DNA of 64,000 bases from SXOA01 sp046153945 (GCA_046153945.1 JBJXFF010000137.1:21450-85449), one strand, 5' to 3'. Shown: positions 9,029 through 17,415, counted from the first letter of the stretch. Numbers and translations are program-made. Notes: generated from the sequence alone by a model not told the origin.

Positions 9029-9856
9029 TTAATTGCTACAGCTTTCATCGACCTCACAGTTGGGGTTTCGAATTCTGAACTGCTTGATTCCTTCGGCTGT
9101 CGCTTTTGTTCGGGCTAATCCGATCACCTCAAGTTCTTCGAAACCACTCAAAAACTCCAACGTAGTATCGCTAACATCGGTGTCACTCAGTGTCACGACT
9201 CTCAAGTACCGACAGTCACAGAGATTCTTGATCCCGGTATCTCCAATAGGCTGATTGCTCAGGTGGACGTCGCGGAGGGATCTAGCTTTCCTTAATACTA
9301 TCAAATCTTCGTCCGAGAGACCGCCACGAGAACCATTCTCGTGTGTCACAAAGTGAAGACTGATTAGCGACTCTAAGAATGGCAATTTTTCCAGGTCGTC
9401 ACCGCTCACCGTGTTCCCTTCAACCCCCAGATACTTTACATGACGACACTTTTGCAGGAGCGACCAAGCTGCCCGCGTGGATTTGCGAGGTAAGGATGGC
9501 GAAAAATGCCCGTTCGCCAAATGCACAGAATCAACTTCCGAAACAAAATCATCCCCAAGTTTTTGCCGCAGCCATGAACACAGGAAAAACTCGTCTCTGG
9601 GATTAAAACTTGTGTAAATGGGCCGTTCTTTGGTCAGCGAAAAATAACTATATTCCACCCTAGCCCCCAAACCCCTCAACTCCTCCACCACCTTCCGCTG
9701 CCGCTCGGCTCGGTCGCGCCACCAGGCGAAGCTGCCGAGGAGGAGGCAGAGCAAAGCTATCCAGACACCCGCGGTCCGGAGCGTGAACTGATACCAGCGG
9801 CGGCGGGGCTTTGCCGGCTGCACGGTGGAATCGGATTTGAGGTCGCTCGCGGTCAT
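9029..9856 (-). CDS. Membrane-anchored leucine-rich repeat protein
   Basis: 275-residue protein with the planctomycete signature RRRWYQFTLRTAG at about residues 18-30, followed by one membrane helix (about 31-46) and then a soluble region. From about residue 120 it shows LRR-like units, for example SLRDVHLSNQPIGDTGIKNL, YLRVVTLSDTDVSDTTLEFL and ELEVIGLARTKATAEGIK. The start MTASDLKSD was chosen because the upstream open frame (to 10036) runs through the palindromic repeat cluster and would encode repeat-derived sequence. Function unknown; many paralogues of this architecture exist in the phylum. Confidence 0.8.
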   Translation of the reverse strand: MTASDLKSDSTVQPAKPRRRWYQFTLRTAGVWIALLCLLLGSFAWWRDRAERQRKVVEELRGLGARVEYSYFSLTKERPIYTSFNPRDEFFLCSWLRQKLGDDFVSEVDSVHLANGHFSPSLPRKSTRAAWSLLQKCRHVKYLGVEGNTVSGDDLEKLPFLESLISLHFVTHENGSRGGLSDEDLIVLRKARSLRDVHLSNQPIGDTGIKNLCDCRYLRVVTLSDTDVSDTTLEFLSGFEELEVIGLARTKATAEGIKQFRIRNPNCEVDESCSN

Positions 9857-9872
9857 GGTGAGATTATATCCT

Positions 9873-10095
9873 GAACCCCAACGGGGTTGCCCAGCACAGC
9901 CCAGGCTCGCTCGGCTTTGCGAGCGCAGCCTGGGTTGTGAGCCCAACCTCATCATGAACCCCGAAGGGGTTACCTGCGATTTGCGTCTCGCCTCGGTAAC
10001 CCCGTTGGGGTTCAAGTCAGTTCCTTTTGTCGTCATCCCAGGGTGCGCACGAAACGTGCGACCCTGGGATGCAATAGGTTACCCCTTCGGGGTAC
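9873..10095. repeat. Cluster of AACCCC-ACGGGGTT-type palindromes
   Basis: Immediately upstream of the LRR gene lie four copies of a short palindrome with core CCCC(A/G/T)(A/T)CGGGG: at about 9873-9890 (AACCCCAACGGGGTT), 9957-9971 (AACCCCGAAGGGGTT), 9997-10012 (AACCCCGTTGGGGTT) and 10079-10094 (TACCCCTTCGGGGTA). Between them are two further hairpins, CCAGGCTCGCTCG...CGAGCGCAGCCTGG (about 9901-9933) and ATCCCAGGGT...ACCCTGGGAT (about 10036-10070). It is a composite of repeats rather than one unit. Confidence 0.85.
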
Positions 10096-10468
10096 ACCGG
10101 GGACGTTACACTCTCCGGCCCATCGCCATCTTGCCCAAACCGCAAACGGCACTTATCGCCGAATCACATGAGACGAGCTCATAAGCGCCGATAAGCCTTC
10201 GCACCCCATGCGTGATTCACCTGATTCGCGATCTTTTTTTCCCACCGCTGCCGCGCACAAACCAAGGCCCGCCAATCCTTTACGGCTCATGAATCAGTGA
10301 GTCAGCCCTTTTCTTGATTCAGGCTATTTCCACTCCTCCAGGTGGTGTCTCTTCCTAATTTTATAAGCCTTTTTCAAACAGGTGCGCAGGACTTATCCGT
10401 CCCCTCAAGGGAACTTTTAACGCCAATACAACCGTATTGGAAAAGATCACAGCCCTCCCTGGCCCCTG

Positions 10469-10544
10469 CTTAGCCGCCTCGCCCACGAGGCGCTCTCTGA
10501 CGCCTGTGCCTGGTCTAATCCCGTCGTGGGCGACGGGGCTAAGC
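10469..10544. repeat. Inverted repeat with GCTTAGCC...GGCTAAGC ends
   Basis: Arms 10469-10491 and 10522-10544 are inverted copies matching at about 20 of 23 positions (GCTTAGCCGCCTCGCCCACG against the complement of CGTGGGCGACGGGGCTAAGC). It sits in the 1.1 kb gap between the LRR gene and the small lipoprotein gene. Apart from this element and its neighbours, I see no gene in 10096-11012. Confidence 0.8.
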
Positions 10545-10629
10545 GGATTTTATACTATTGTACACATATCGGAGTGGCACTGGCAAGCTCCGGCAGCCAG
10601 AATTCTCAAAATAATTCTGGCCTCATCTT

Positions 10630-10704
10630 CTCTGCGCCTCCGCGCCTCTGCGTGATGTTCCTCTTAAAGACATGAGCATCACGCAGAGGCGCAAAGGCGC
10701 AGAG
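10630..10704. repeat. Inverted repeat built of CTCTGCGCCTC words
   Basis: Left arm 10630-10657 (CTCTGCGCCTCCGCGCCTCT then GCGTGATG) and right arm 10677-10704 are near-perfect inverted copies separated by 19 nt, giving a stem of about 28 bp. Each arm is itself made of repeated GCGCCTCTGCG-like words. No U tract follows, so it does not look like a standard terminator. Confidence 0.85.
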
Positions 10705-11012
10705 AAAGGCAAGGAATTCGGGATGGATCAGGCGAAATCACAACTTGTGAAGCTGTAACGATCCCGGTCCCTTTGACAGGCGAAATCAGACCTAAGTCCT
10801 TAGGCCATCGCCGCAGCCGTCTTCGCGAGCCCCCGCGCCGGTTATGCCGGGAATGCCGTTTTGTTCAATTTTTCCGCTTCTGAGGCCGATGCATTCAGGT
10901 AGGGGAAGATGCCGCTTTGGCGTTTTCCCGGCGGCCTCCCGACAAGGCCCGCCGATTTCCGCCGGCTCTCCCGAAGCCGGCTCGACCCATGTCTTTCAAG
11001 GAATCACCGGCC

Positions 11013-11303
11013 ATGAAGGCTCGCCTCCTCTGCGCGCTCGCGCTCCTCGTCATCTGCTCCGCCACCGGCTGCCAGACCGTCAATTTGTGCGACGGAAGTC
11101 ACCATGCCGCCAAGGGCCTGGGACGCTATGGAGGTGGCGGCAGCGGCCTGGCCGACGGGCGAAACGCCAACTACGGCCACCACCACACCCGCAATTACGA
11201 CGGCCCCCAAGGCCCCTCGACCGCTCAGGTCGGCTACCCCTACTACACCACCCGCGGCCCACGCGACTTCTTCACGAACAACCCGCCGAGCATCGGGAAC
11301 TAG
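11013..11303 (+). CDS. Small lipoprotein with TTRGPRDFF motif
   Basis: 96-residue predicted lipoprotein. The signal peptide MKARLLCALALLVICSATGC ends in a lipobox (SATG-Cys20), so the mature protein is membrane-anchored. The mature part is Gly/His-rich and ends with the segment TTRGPRDFFTNNPPSIG, a tail I associate with small planctomycete lipoproteins of unknown function. AAGGA lies about 10 nt before the chosen ATG; an upstream ATG at 10989 would add eight polar residues. No function can be assigned. Confidence 0.8.
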   Translation: MKARLLCALALLVICSATGCQTVNLCDGSHHAAKGLGRYGGGGSGLADGRNANYGHHHTRNYDGPQGPSTAQVGYPYYTTRGPRDFFTNNPPSIGN

Positions 11304-11309
11304 CTCTGA

Positions 11310-11339
11310 GTGGCACGCCCACGGCTTTGCATGGGCGTG
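11310..11339 (+). repeat. REP family A, copy 1
   Basis: Single copy of the GTGG-headed palindrome: head GTGG at 11310-11313, stem CACGCCCAC, loop GGCTTTGC, stem ATGGGCGTG (one mismatch). It lies 7 nt after the stop of the small lipoprotein gene. It is the same repeat that flanks the RAYT transposase gene at 46.1-46.8 kb. Confidence 0.9.
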
Positions 11340-11382
11340 ATGATGGAAAGCAGTGAATTCGTCGCTGCCGTACAATGCGGCG

Positions 11383-11958
11383 ATGAAGTTCCATCGCGAA
11401 ATTCTGATCGCCTCCACGCTCCTCGGCTCCTGGCTGGGGATGCAGGCGGTGCATGAACTGGGGCATGTCGGCGGGGCATGGCTGACCGGCGGCAAGGTCA
11501 AGCAAGTCGTGCTCCATCCGCTGACCATCTCGCGCACGGATCTGGCGGAGAACCCCGCGCCGCTCACGGTCGTTTGGGCCGGCCCTCTCGTCGGCGTTCT
11601 GCTCCCTCTCCTCCTCTGGCTGGCTACAGCAATTGCCAAAATGCCGGGGTGCTTTGTCCTGCGATTCTTCGCCGGCTTCTGCCTGATTGCCAACGGCCTC
11701 TATATCAGCCTTGGCTCCTTCGGCCGCATCGGCGACTGCGGCGAGATGCTCCACCACGGCTCAGCAATTTGGCAGCTCTGGCTCTTCGGCCTGATCACCG
11801 TCCCAGTGGGAATCTGGCTTTGGCATGGACAAGGAACCGAGTTTGGGCTGGGAAAGTCGCCGAAGGTGGTGAGTCCCAAAGTTGCCTTCAGCACCGGAGC
11901 GATTTGCTTGGCGATACTCGCGGTTGAGTTTCTGTTCGGCTCAGAAAGACATCTCTGA
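11383..11958 (+). CDS. M50-like membrane zinc protease
   Basis: 191-residue multi-pass membrane protein. HELGH at about residues 24-28 in the first part of the chain matches the HExxH zinc site of peptidase M50 (site-2 protease family), followed by hydrophobic segments at about 58-80, 85-105, 125-145 and 165-183. A second Asp motif typical of M50 (LDG) is not seen, but GDCGEM at about 118 could fill that role, so activity is uncertain. The start MKFHREIL sits one short segment before the first helix; an ATG ten codons upstream is also possible. No neighbouring substrate or regulator is evident. Confidence 0.7.
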   Translation: MKFHREILIASTLLGSWLGMQAVHELGHVGGAWLTGGKVKQVVLHPLTISRTDLAENPAPLTVVWAGPLVGVLLPLLLWLATAIAKMPGCFVLRFFAGFCLIANGLYISLGSFGRIGDCGEMLHHGSAIWQLWLFGLITVPVGIWLWHGQGTEFGLGKSPKVVSPKVAFSTGAICLAILAVEFLFGSERHL

Positions 11959-12007
11959 GATTCTTCTCGTCTCAAATCTCAAATCTCAAATTTCCAATCC
12001 TCCGTCC

Positions 12008-13306
12008 CTACCCCTTAAACCGCCCCGCCACCAGCGATATATTCTGCCCCCCAAAGCCAAAGCTATTGCTAAGCACGTAGTCGCATTTAACTTCCCGGGC
12101 GGCGTTGGGGATGTAATCGAGGTCGCAGTCGGGGTCGGGGTTCTCGTAGTTGATGGTTGGCGGCAGGACGTTGTCCCGAATGGCCAGCAGGCAGACGATC
12201 AGTTCCGTCACGCCGGCGGCGGCGATGAGGTGCCCCATCATGCTCTTGGTGCTGGAGACGGGGGTTTGATAGGCCCGGTCGCCGAAGACGGTCTTACACG
12301 CCAGCGACTCCACCCGGTCGTTGACCGACGTGCTGGTGCCGTGGGCGTTCACATACTGAATGTCGGACGGATTGAGGGCCGCGTCGGCAATGGCCATCTT
12401 CATGCAACTGATGGCCCCGCGCCCTTCGGGGTGAATGTCGGTGATGCGGTAGGCATCCGCCGTCGTGCCGTAACCCATGATTTCGCCGTAGATTATGGCC
12501 CCGCGCTTCTTCGCGTGCTCCAGTTCTTCCAGCACCACCATCGCTCCCCCTTCCCCCAGCACAAAGCCGTTACGCTTCCGGTCGAACGGGCGGCTGGCCT
12601 TCGTCGGATCTTCGTTGCTGGTGGACAGGGCGGTAAGGAGATTGAAGCCGGTGACGCCGAAGGGGTGGATCATGCTGTGGGCTCCGCCGGAGAGCATCAC
12701 GTCGGCATCGCCGCGGCGAATGATTTCGGTCGCTTCGCCAATCGCCTGGCTGCTGGCGGCACAGGCGGTGAGGCAGTTGGCGTTCGGCCCCTGGGCGTTG
12801 AACATCCCCGCCACATAGCCGGCCGGCATATTCGGCTCTTGCTCAATTTCAGCCAGCGGATTGAGAATCTCCAAACCGACCTGGGTGAACTTGACGGCAT
12901 CGAGCCCGTCGGGCGTGAGTGCCGCGGCCATCATCTTGGAGAAGTTGGTAAAATCCTGGCTCCCTTCGCCGCAGCCCAGGTAAACTCCGAATCGCGTGGG
13001 ATCCTTGATGGAGTCCAGCACTCCCGATTCGGTCATGGCTTGATTGGCGGCGCCGGCGGCGAATTTGGTGTGGCGGCCGCGGATGCTCCAGGCCTCAGCA
13101 TCCAAGCCAGCTTTGGAAACGTCCCAATTCTTGACCTCGGCCGAGATCTTGGTCGGAAACCTGCTGGCATCGAAGATGGTGGTATAGCCGACGCCGGATT
13201 TCCCAGCCTTGAGGCCAGTCCAGACTTCTTCCACACCATGCCCCATGGGGTTCACCGCACCGACACCAGTCACAACCACGCGTTTACGCATGAAATCGCC
13301 GCTCAT
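12008..13306 (-). CDS. fabF: Beta-ketoacyl-ACP synthase II
   Basis: Condensing enzyme of fatty acid elongation, joining malonyl-ACP to acyl-ACP. 432 residues from this start, or 427 from the alternative ATG at 13291, which gives the usual opening MRKRVVVTGVGAV; both lack a strong ribosome site. The catalytic triad is complete: Cys182 in TACAASS, His322 in VNAHGTSTSVND and His359 in MMGHLIAAAG. The glycine-rich end FGFGGQNISLV is present. No fabD, fabG or acpP lies adjacent, so it may be a second, stand-alone ketosynthase. Confidence 0.93.
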   Translation of the reverse strand: MSGDFMRKRVVVTGVGAVNPMGHGVEEVWTGLKAGKSGVGYTTIFDASRFPTKISAEVKNWDVSKAGLDAEAWSIRGRHTKFAAGAANQAMTESGVLDSIKDPTRFGVYLGCGEGSQDFTNFSKMMAAALTPDGLDAVKFTQVGLEILNPLAEIEQEPNMPAGYVAGMFNAQGPNANCLTACAASSQAIGEATEIIRRGDADVMLSGGAHSMIHPFGVTGFNLLTALSTSNEDPTKASRPFDRKRNGFVLGEGGAMVVLEELEHAKKRGAIIYGEIMGYGTTADAYRITDIHPEGRGAISCMKMAIADAALNPSDIQYVNAHGTSTSVNDRVESLACKTVFGDRAYQTPVSSTKSMMGHLIAAAGVTELIVCLLAIRDNVLPPTINYENPDPDCDLDYIPNAAREVKCDYVLSNSFGFGGQNISLVAGRFKG

Positions 13307-13419
13307 GAAGGGTTAAGAATCGTCCCCGCACAGACTGCCAAATCCCGAGAACAATCAGGGGTGTAATTATACCACGAAGTGCTTCGTTGAGGCTCCCCTC
13401 AACACCGCCCCACTGTCGA

Positions 13420-13447
13420 TTGTAAACCTGACGGCCTGAGCTATAAT
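13420..13447 (+). promoter_or_regulatory. Sigma-70 promoter of vapBC
   Basis: TTGTAA at 13420-13425, a 16-nt spacer and a perfect TATAAT at 13442-13447. It lies about 30 nt upstream of the vapB start codon, so the leader is short. Confidence 0.75.
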
Positions 13448-13473
13448 GTGTATAAATCCTGCCAGGAGTACAC
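13448..13473 (+). promoter_or_regulatory. Inverted repeat, candidate VapB operator
   Basis: GTGTA (13448-13452) and TACAC (13469-13473) are inverted around the predicted transcription start of vapBC. Type II antitoxins bind such inverted repeats to repress their own operon; here that is inferred from position. The ribosome site AGGAG (13464-13468) lies inside it. Confidence 0.5.
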
Positions 13474-13476
13474 ACG

Positions 13477-13671
13477 ATGCGGACGAACATTGTCATTGAC
13501 GACAAATTGATGAAGGATACGCTGCGGGCGACTGGACTTAAGACGAAGCGCGAGGCCGTGGAACTCGGCCTGCGCACGATATTGCGTTTGCGCCAGCAAG
13601 CGGAAATCAAGCGTTGGCGAGGCAAGCTTGACTGGCAGGGGGACCTCAATGCCATGAGGACCGACAAGTGA
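13477..13671 (+). CDS. vapB: VapB-type antitoxin
   Basis: 64-residue type II antitoxin. The N-terminus MRTNIVIDDKLMKDTLRATG is a ribbon-helix-helix DNA-binding segment of the VapB family, and the middle (KTKREAVELGLRTILRLR) is the second helix. The C-terminal third (residues about 40-64) would wrap the toxin. AGGAG lies 8 nt upstream of ATG. Its TGA overlaps the GTG start of vapC, indicating translational coupling. It is the first gene of the operon with its own promoter. Confidence 0.9.
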   Translation: MRTNIVIDDKLMKDTLRATGLKTKREAVELGLRTILRLRQQAEIKRWRGKLDWQGDLNAMRTDK

Positions 13672-14060
13672 TTCTTGTCGATTCCAGCGTCTGGATCGAT
13701 TATTTCCGCGGCAACCGGACGCCATCCGCCGAACTCCTCGACAGCCTGCTGGGCAATGAACCCCTCGCCATCGGCGACCTGATCTTGACCGAGGTGTTGC
13801 AGGGTTTTGACGGCCTGCGGGAGTTCAACCGGGCCAAAAAGCTGCTCCTGTCCTTAGAGGTCGTTGAACTTGGCGGCCAGGAGATCGCGATTCAGGCAGC
13901 GAAGAATTATCGCACGCTACGCGCGCTGGGCGTGACCGTGAGAAAGACCATCGACACAATCATCGCGACCCGCTGCATCGAGAGCGGCTACACGCTCTTG
14001 CACAGTGACCAGGACTTTGAGCCGTTTGTAAAACATCTTGGCCTGCGCACGATGCCTTAA
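13668..14060 (+). CDS. vapC: VapC-type PIN-domain ribonuclease toxin
   Basis: 130-residue PIN-domain toxin, expected to cleave RNA (usually tRNA) when free of VapB. The acidic Mg-binding residues are all present: Asp5 in LVDSSVWID, Glu42 in LTEVLQG, Asp96 in KTIDTIIA and Asp114/Asp116 in HSDQDF. It starts with GTG overlapping the vapB stop. The active site appears intact. The vapC stop faces the clpP stop 12 nt away. Confidence 0.92.
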   Translation: MILVDSSVWIDYFRGNRTPSAELLDSLLGNEPLAIGDLILTEVLQGFDGLREFNRAKKLLLSLEVVELGGQEIAIQAAKNYRTLRALGVTVRKTIDTIIATRCIESGYTLLHSDQDFEPFVKHLGLRTMP

Positions 14061-14071
14061 GGAGGAATTGA

Positions 14072-14683
14072 TTATTCCTTCGACGTCGGCCGGGGCACGA
14101 TTTGCATCTTGTTGATGACCTTGTCCACCAGCCGATATTCGGCGGCTTCGTCGGCGGACATGAAGCGGTCGCGATCGGTGTCCTTCTCGATTTTTTCGAG
14201 CGGGTGGCCGGTGTGCTTGATGAGGATTTCGTTCATCCGCTGCTTGATGCGGCGGAATTCCTTGGCGTGGATCATGATTTCCTCGGCTGTCCCCTGCATG
14301 CCGGCGAGGGGCTGGTGGATCATGATGCGGGCGTTCGGCAGGGCGAACCGTTTGCCGGGAGCGCCGGCCGTCAGCAGGACTGCCCCCATGGAGGCGGCCT
14401 GACCGATGCAATAGGTGGCCACGTCGCAAGTGACGAACTGCATGGTGTCGTAAATCGCCAGGCCGGCGCTGACGCTGCCGCCGGGAGAATTCACGTACAG
14501 ATGAATGTCCGCCTTGGGATCATCGGATTGCAGGAACAGCATTTGGGCGACGATGGCGTTGGCCATTTCGTCGTTGACCTGGGTTCCCAGGAAGATAATC
14601 CGGTCCTTCAGCAGCCGACTGTAAATGTCATAGACGCGTTCTTCGCGGCCACTCTTCTCAACGACATAGGGAATCATGGGCAT
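14072..14683 (-). CDS. clpP: ATP-dependent Clp protease proteolytic subunit (second copy)
   Basis: 203-residue serine peptidase that assembles as a barrel under ClpX or ClpA/C. The triad is complete: Ser98 in GQAASMGA, His123 in MIHQP and Asp172 in TDRDRF. It is the distal gene of tig-clpP-clpP. The two ClpP proteins are clearly diverged, so they may form a mixed barrel as in bacteria with ClpP1/ClpP2, or work separately; the sequence does not decide. An inverted pair of REP sequences separates it from the proximal clpP. Confidence 0.96.
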   Translation of the reverse strand: MPMIPYVVEKSGREERVYDIYSRLLKDRIIFLGTQVNDEMANAIVAQMLFLQSDDPKADIHLYVNSPGGSVSAGLAIYDTMQFVTCDVATYCIGQAASMGAVLLTAGAPGKRFALPNARIMIHQPLAGMQGTAEEIMIHAKEFRRIKQRMNEILIKHTGHPLEKIEKDTDRDRFMSADEAAEYRLVDKVINKMQIVPRPTSKE

Positions 14684-14719
14684 GAGAGCTGTCTCCGGCT
14701 GATATTTGATGGAGTGGGG

Positions 14720-14805
14720 GTGGCACGCCCACAGCTTTGTGTGGGCGTGAATCTTCTTGGCCAGTCGTCGTTACATGCCCACGCAAAGCCGTGGGCATGG
14801 CACCC
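14720..14805. repeat. REP family A, copies 2 and 3 as an inverted pair (REPIN)
   Basis: Copy 2 (14720-14749): head GTGG, stem CACGCCCAC, loop AGCTTTGT, stem GTGGGCGTG. Copy 3 (14774-14803) is inverted: stem CATGCCCAC, loop GCAAAGCC, stem GTGGGCATG, with the head end at the right. Stem changes are compensated (A-T for G-C on both sides of copy 3). The pair spans 86 nt in the gap between the two clpP genes and has the layout of a REPIN. Confidence 0.88.
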
Positions 14806-14814
14806 TGTCAGCGA

Positions 14815-15456
14815 TTACTTGTCGTCCTTCTGGTCCTTCTCGTCCGAGTCGCTGCCGCCGATTTTTTGGACGATGTCGTCGACCACGCCGTACTTCTTCG
14901 CTTCTTCCGCGCTCATGAAGAAGTCCCGATCCGTGTCCTTGACGATTTGCTCAAGTGGCTGGCCGGTATGCTTGGCGAGAATCTGATTGAGGACTTCGCG
15001 GTAGCGAATGATCTCGTTCGCCTGGATTTCGATGTCGCTGATTTGTCCCTGCACGCCGCCGTAAGGCTGGTGCATCATTACGCGGGCGTTGGGCAGGATG
15101 TGCCGTTTCCCCTTGGTGCCGCCGGCGAGAAGAACAGCCGCTCCGCTGGCCGCCTGGCCGACGCAGTAGGTGGCGACCGGGCAACTGAGGATTTGCATCG
15201 TGTCGTAAATGGCCAGCGTGGCGGCGACATCGCCACCAGGCGAATTCAGATAAAAGTGAATGTCCTTGCGGCGATTCTCGCTCTGCAGGTACAGAAGCTT
15301 CATCACCAATTCGTTGGCGTTGCCGACGTGAATCTCCCCCTGGAGAAACACAATCCGGTTCTCCAGCAGCAAGTCCCCCAGCGTCAACTGCCGCTGCCGC
15401 TGGTAGCTGCCGTAGGACTGCGAATCAAAGACCGGTTGCGGAAACGGCTGGCTCAT
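14815..15456 (-). CDS. clpP: ATP-dependent Clp protease proteolytic subunit (first copy)
   Basis: 213-residue ClpP peptidase. The triad is complete: Ser104 in GQAASGAA, His129 in MMHQPYGG and Asp178 in TDRDFF. Compared with the other copy it has a longer N-terminus rich in Gln/Pro (FPQPVFDSQSYGSYQRQRQ) and an acidic Ser/Asp/Lys tail. AGGA lies 10 nt before the start. It follows tig on the same strand, matching the common tig-clpP order, and probably supplies the peptidase ring for ClpX, which is not in the window. Confidence 0.96.
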   Translation of the reverse strand: MSQPFPQPVFDSQSYGSYQRQRQLTLGDLLLENRIVFLQGEIHVGNANELVMKLLYLQSENRRKDIHFYLNSPGGDVAATLAIYDTMQILSCPVATYCVGQAASGAAVLLAGGTKGKRHILPNARVMMHQPYGGVQGQISDIEIQANEIIRYREVLNQILAKHTGQPLEQIVKDTDRDFFMSAEEAKKYGVVDDIVQKIGGSDSDEKDQKDDK

Positions 15457-15536
15457 GAGGCGAGAATCCTGTGAAGAGGAAAGTTTCCAGCATTATTCAG
15501 GCGCGGGTCAAATCCGGCTAGGGCAGTTGGGAGGGC

Positions 15537-15614
15537 AAATCCGAAATCCGAATGTCGAAATCCGAAACGTGGACGCGATGTCGTTTCGGATTTCGGATTT
15601 TGTTATTCGGATTT
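15537..15614. repeat. Mirrored word repeat AAATCCGAAATCCGAA / TTCGGATTTCGGATTT
   Basis: Left arm about 15537-15569 repeats AAATCCGAA words; right arm about 15582-15614 repeats the complement, with a 12-nt loop. The right arm contains the last codons and the TAA stop of the trigger factor gene (15603-15605), so the element and the gene end overlap. On the minus strand it could act as a processing or termination structure for tig. Confidence 0.85.
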
Positions 15615-17144
15615 CTTGGTCGGCTGTTTCAGCGCTCCAGGAACCGATTCTTCGTCGCTGCCGGCGTGCTTGGCCTCGGGAATGTTAGCGCCGCCGTCTC
15701 CGCCGGCAATGGCGAAGGAAATTGCCGCCGTGTCGTTCTTGGGGGGCTGATAGGCGGTGTCCTCGAACGTGGCAGTGGAGGTAATCAGGTCAATCACCTT
15801 TCGCTCGACAATCTGGTTGCGGAGAGAATCGATCTGCCCCTTCTTTTCGAGCCGGGCCCGAACGCGGCGAGGGCTTTCGTCCGCTTGCTCGGCAATGAGC
15901 TCGATTTCCTTGTCGTAATCCTCGGGGACGGCGTCAATTTTTTCATCCTCGGCAATCCGCTCCAGAATGAAGTGCTCCTTGAGCGCCCGTGCGGTGTAGG
16001 AGAGGGAATTGCGACGCAATTCGTTGGCGTGGGAGTTGATCGCCGTGTTGTCGAAGCCGCTGGACTGCAGCTCCATGATGGCCCGGTCGAGTTCCCGCTT
16101 GGACTGGCGGCGGAGCAATTCCGGCGGCAGGTCCCAGGTGGCAGCGACGGTCAACAGGCCGGTAATTTGCTCGCGAACCTGTTTCTGCTGCTGATACTTG
16201 AGCTGGCGGTCGAGTTCCTTCCGGACCTCCGCCCGCAATTCTGCCTCGTCTTTGAAGCCGCCGATCCGGTCCAGAAAGCCGTCATCGAGGTCGGGCAGTT
16301 TCAACTGGCGAATTTCGAGCAGTTCAAACCGGGCGGTGAGTTCTTTGCCGCGGAGGGCCTCGTTTTCCGAGTCCTTGGAAACAGTCAGTTTGGCGGTGAA
16401 TTCGTCGCCGACCTTTTTCCCCACAACCAGCTTGTCGAAACCTTCCAGCTTGGCGTCGTTGAAGCTCAAAATCGGGCGAACCGCCACCATTTCGTTCTGG
16501 CGGGTGGAGATGACGGTGTCGCCGTCCAAGAAGGACATGTTCACCTTCAGGATCGCGCCGTCACCCGATTCCACGGGACCATCCAGTTCGACAAAGTTGC
16601 CGTACCGGGCCAGCAGTTTTTTAAGGTGGGAATCGACGTCTTCTTCCGTATGCTCGTAAACAGGCCGCTTCAGGTGAAGCCCCTTCCACTGCGGCATATC
16701 GAATTCCGGGCGGACTTCGATATCGAATTCGAAGACCAGCGGTCCGTCGTCGGGAATCTTGACCGCCTCAAAATCGAAATCGGGCTCGCTGATGGCCGAG
16801 AACTCATGCTCGTCGCTGATCTGCGACAGACTGTCCATCAGCAGCTTTCCCTTAACCTGTTCGTGAACAGAGTTCTTGAACTGCCGTTCGACGAGCTTGC
16901 GGGGGGCCCGACCGGCGCGAAAGCCGGGGAGTTCAGCTTTGGGGGCGATCTCGTTGAACTGCTCCTTGATGTACCGTTCCACGTCCTCGCGGCCGATGGT
17001 CACGGTGACGTGCCGTTCGCAGGCGGAAGGCTTGGCGATTTTCACGTCCAGCCCCAGCTTGGGCTTGTCGGGCTTCGCTTCCTCCGTGGCCGTTTCAGCG
17101 GCGGTGTCGGTTTCCGGAAGGTCGTCGGTTTGCGTGGTGGACAT
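15603..17144 (-). CDS. tig: Trigger factor (ribosome-bound chaperone)
   Basis: Ribosome-associated folding chaperone and prolyl isomerase. 513 residues, longer than the usual 430-450. An acidic extension of about 35 residues (DDLPETDTAAETATEEAK) precedes the ribosome-binding domain, whose signature GFRAGRAPRKL is present at about residue 95. The FKBP-type domain (about 185-270) opens with VESGDGAILKVNMSF. The helical C-terminal chaperone domain is followed by a low-complexity tail ending KQPTKKSE, encoded partly by a mirrored repeat. It heads the tig-clpP-clpP block. Confidence 0.93.
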   Translation of the reverse strand: MSTTQTDDLPETDTAAETATEEAKPDKPKLGLDVKIAKPSACERHVTVTIGREDVERYIKEQFNEIAPKAELPGFRAGRAPRKLVERQFKNSVHEQVKGKLLMDSLSQISDEHEFSAISEPDFDFEAVKIPDDGPLVFEFDIEVRPEFDMPQWKGLHLKRPVYEHTEEDVDSHLKKLLARYGNFVELDGPVESGDGAILKVNMSFLDGDTVISTRQNEMVAVRPILSFNDAKLEGFDKLVVGKKVGDEFTAKLTVSKDSENEALRGKELTARFELLEIRQLKLPDLDDGFLDRIGGFKDEAELRAEVRKELDRQLKYQQQKQVREQITGLLTVAATWDLPPELLRRQSKRELDRAIMELQSSGFDNTAINSHANELRRNSLSYTARALKEHFILERIAEDEKIDAVPEDYDKEIELIAEQADESPRRVRARLEKKGQIDSLRNQIVERKVIDLITSTATFEDTAYQPPKNDTAAISFAIAGGDGGANIPEAKHAGSDEESVPGALKQPTKKSE

Positions 17145-17342
17145 GGGAGTGAGAGGTCAAAAGGCCTGAGAAATCCAACTGGGATCATTGGTAAGGTGCA
17201 ACTGCTGCGCCTGCCGAGCTAGCGCCAGAATACGCCCCATTAAAACAGCAAACCCGAAGCTGGGCGAGGTCCCCTCACCGACACTTCGGGCTCATCGGGG
17301 GCCGAAAGCCGGCCCTGCCTTGGGTTTGGGCAAAAAACTGAG

Positions 17343-17415
17343 AGCGGGTGATGAGATTCGAACTCACGACAACCACGTTGGCAACGTGGTGCTCTACCAA
17401 CTGAGCTACACCCGC
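17343..17415 (-). tRNA. tRNA-Gly (GCC)
   Basis: Cloverleaf on the minus strand: acceptor GCGGGTG/CACCCGC, D arm TAGCTCAGTTGGTAGAGC, anticodon stem CCACG with loop containing GCC, T arm GTGAGTTCGAATCTCAT, discriminator U as usual for glycine. CCA is not encoded. It lies between tig and a lipoprotein gene, transcribed in the same direction as tig. Confidence 0.96.

Noticed and set aside
7793..9118. 441-codon frame antisense to the DUF1501 gene
   Set aside because: Shadow of a clear Tat-exported DUF1501 protein; no domain.
15552..17222. 556-codon frame antisense to trigger factor
   Set aside because: Antisense shadow; the minus-strand gene has the full trigger factor pattern.
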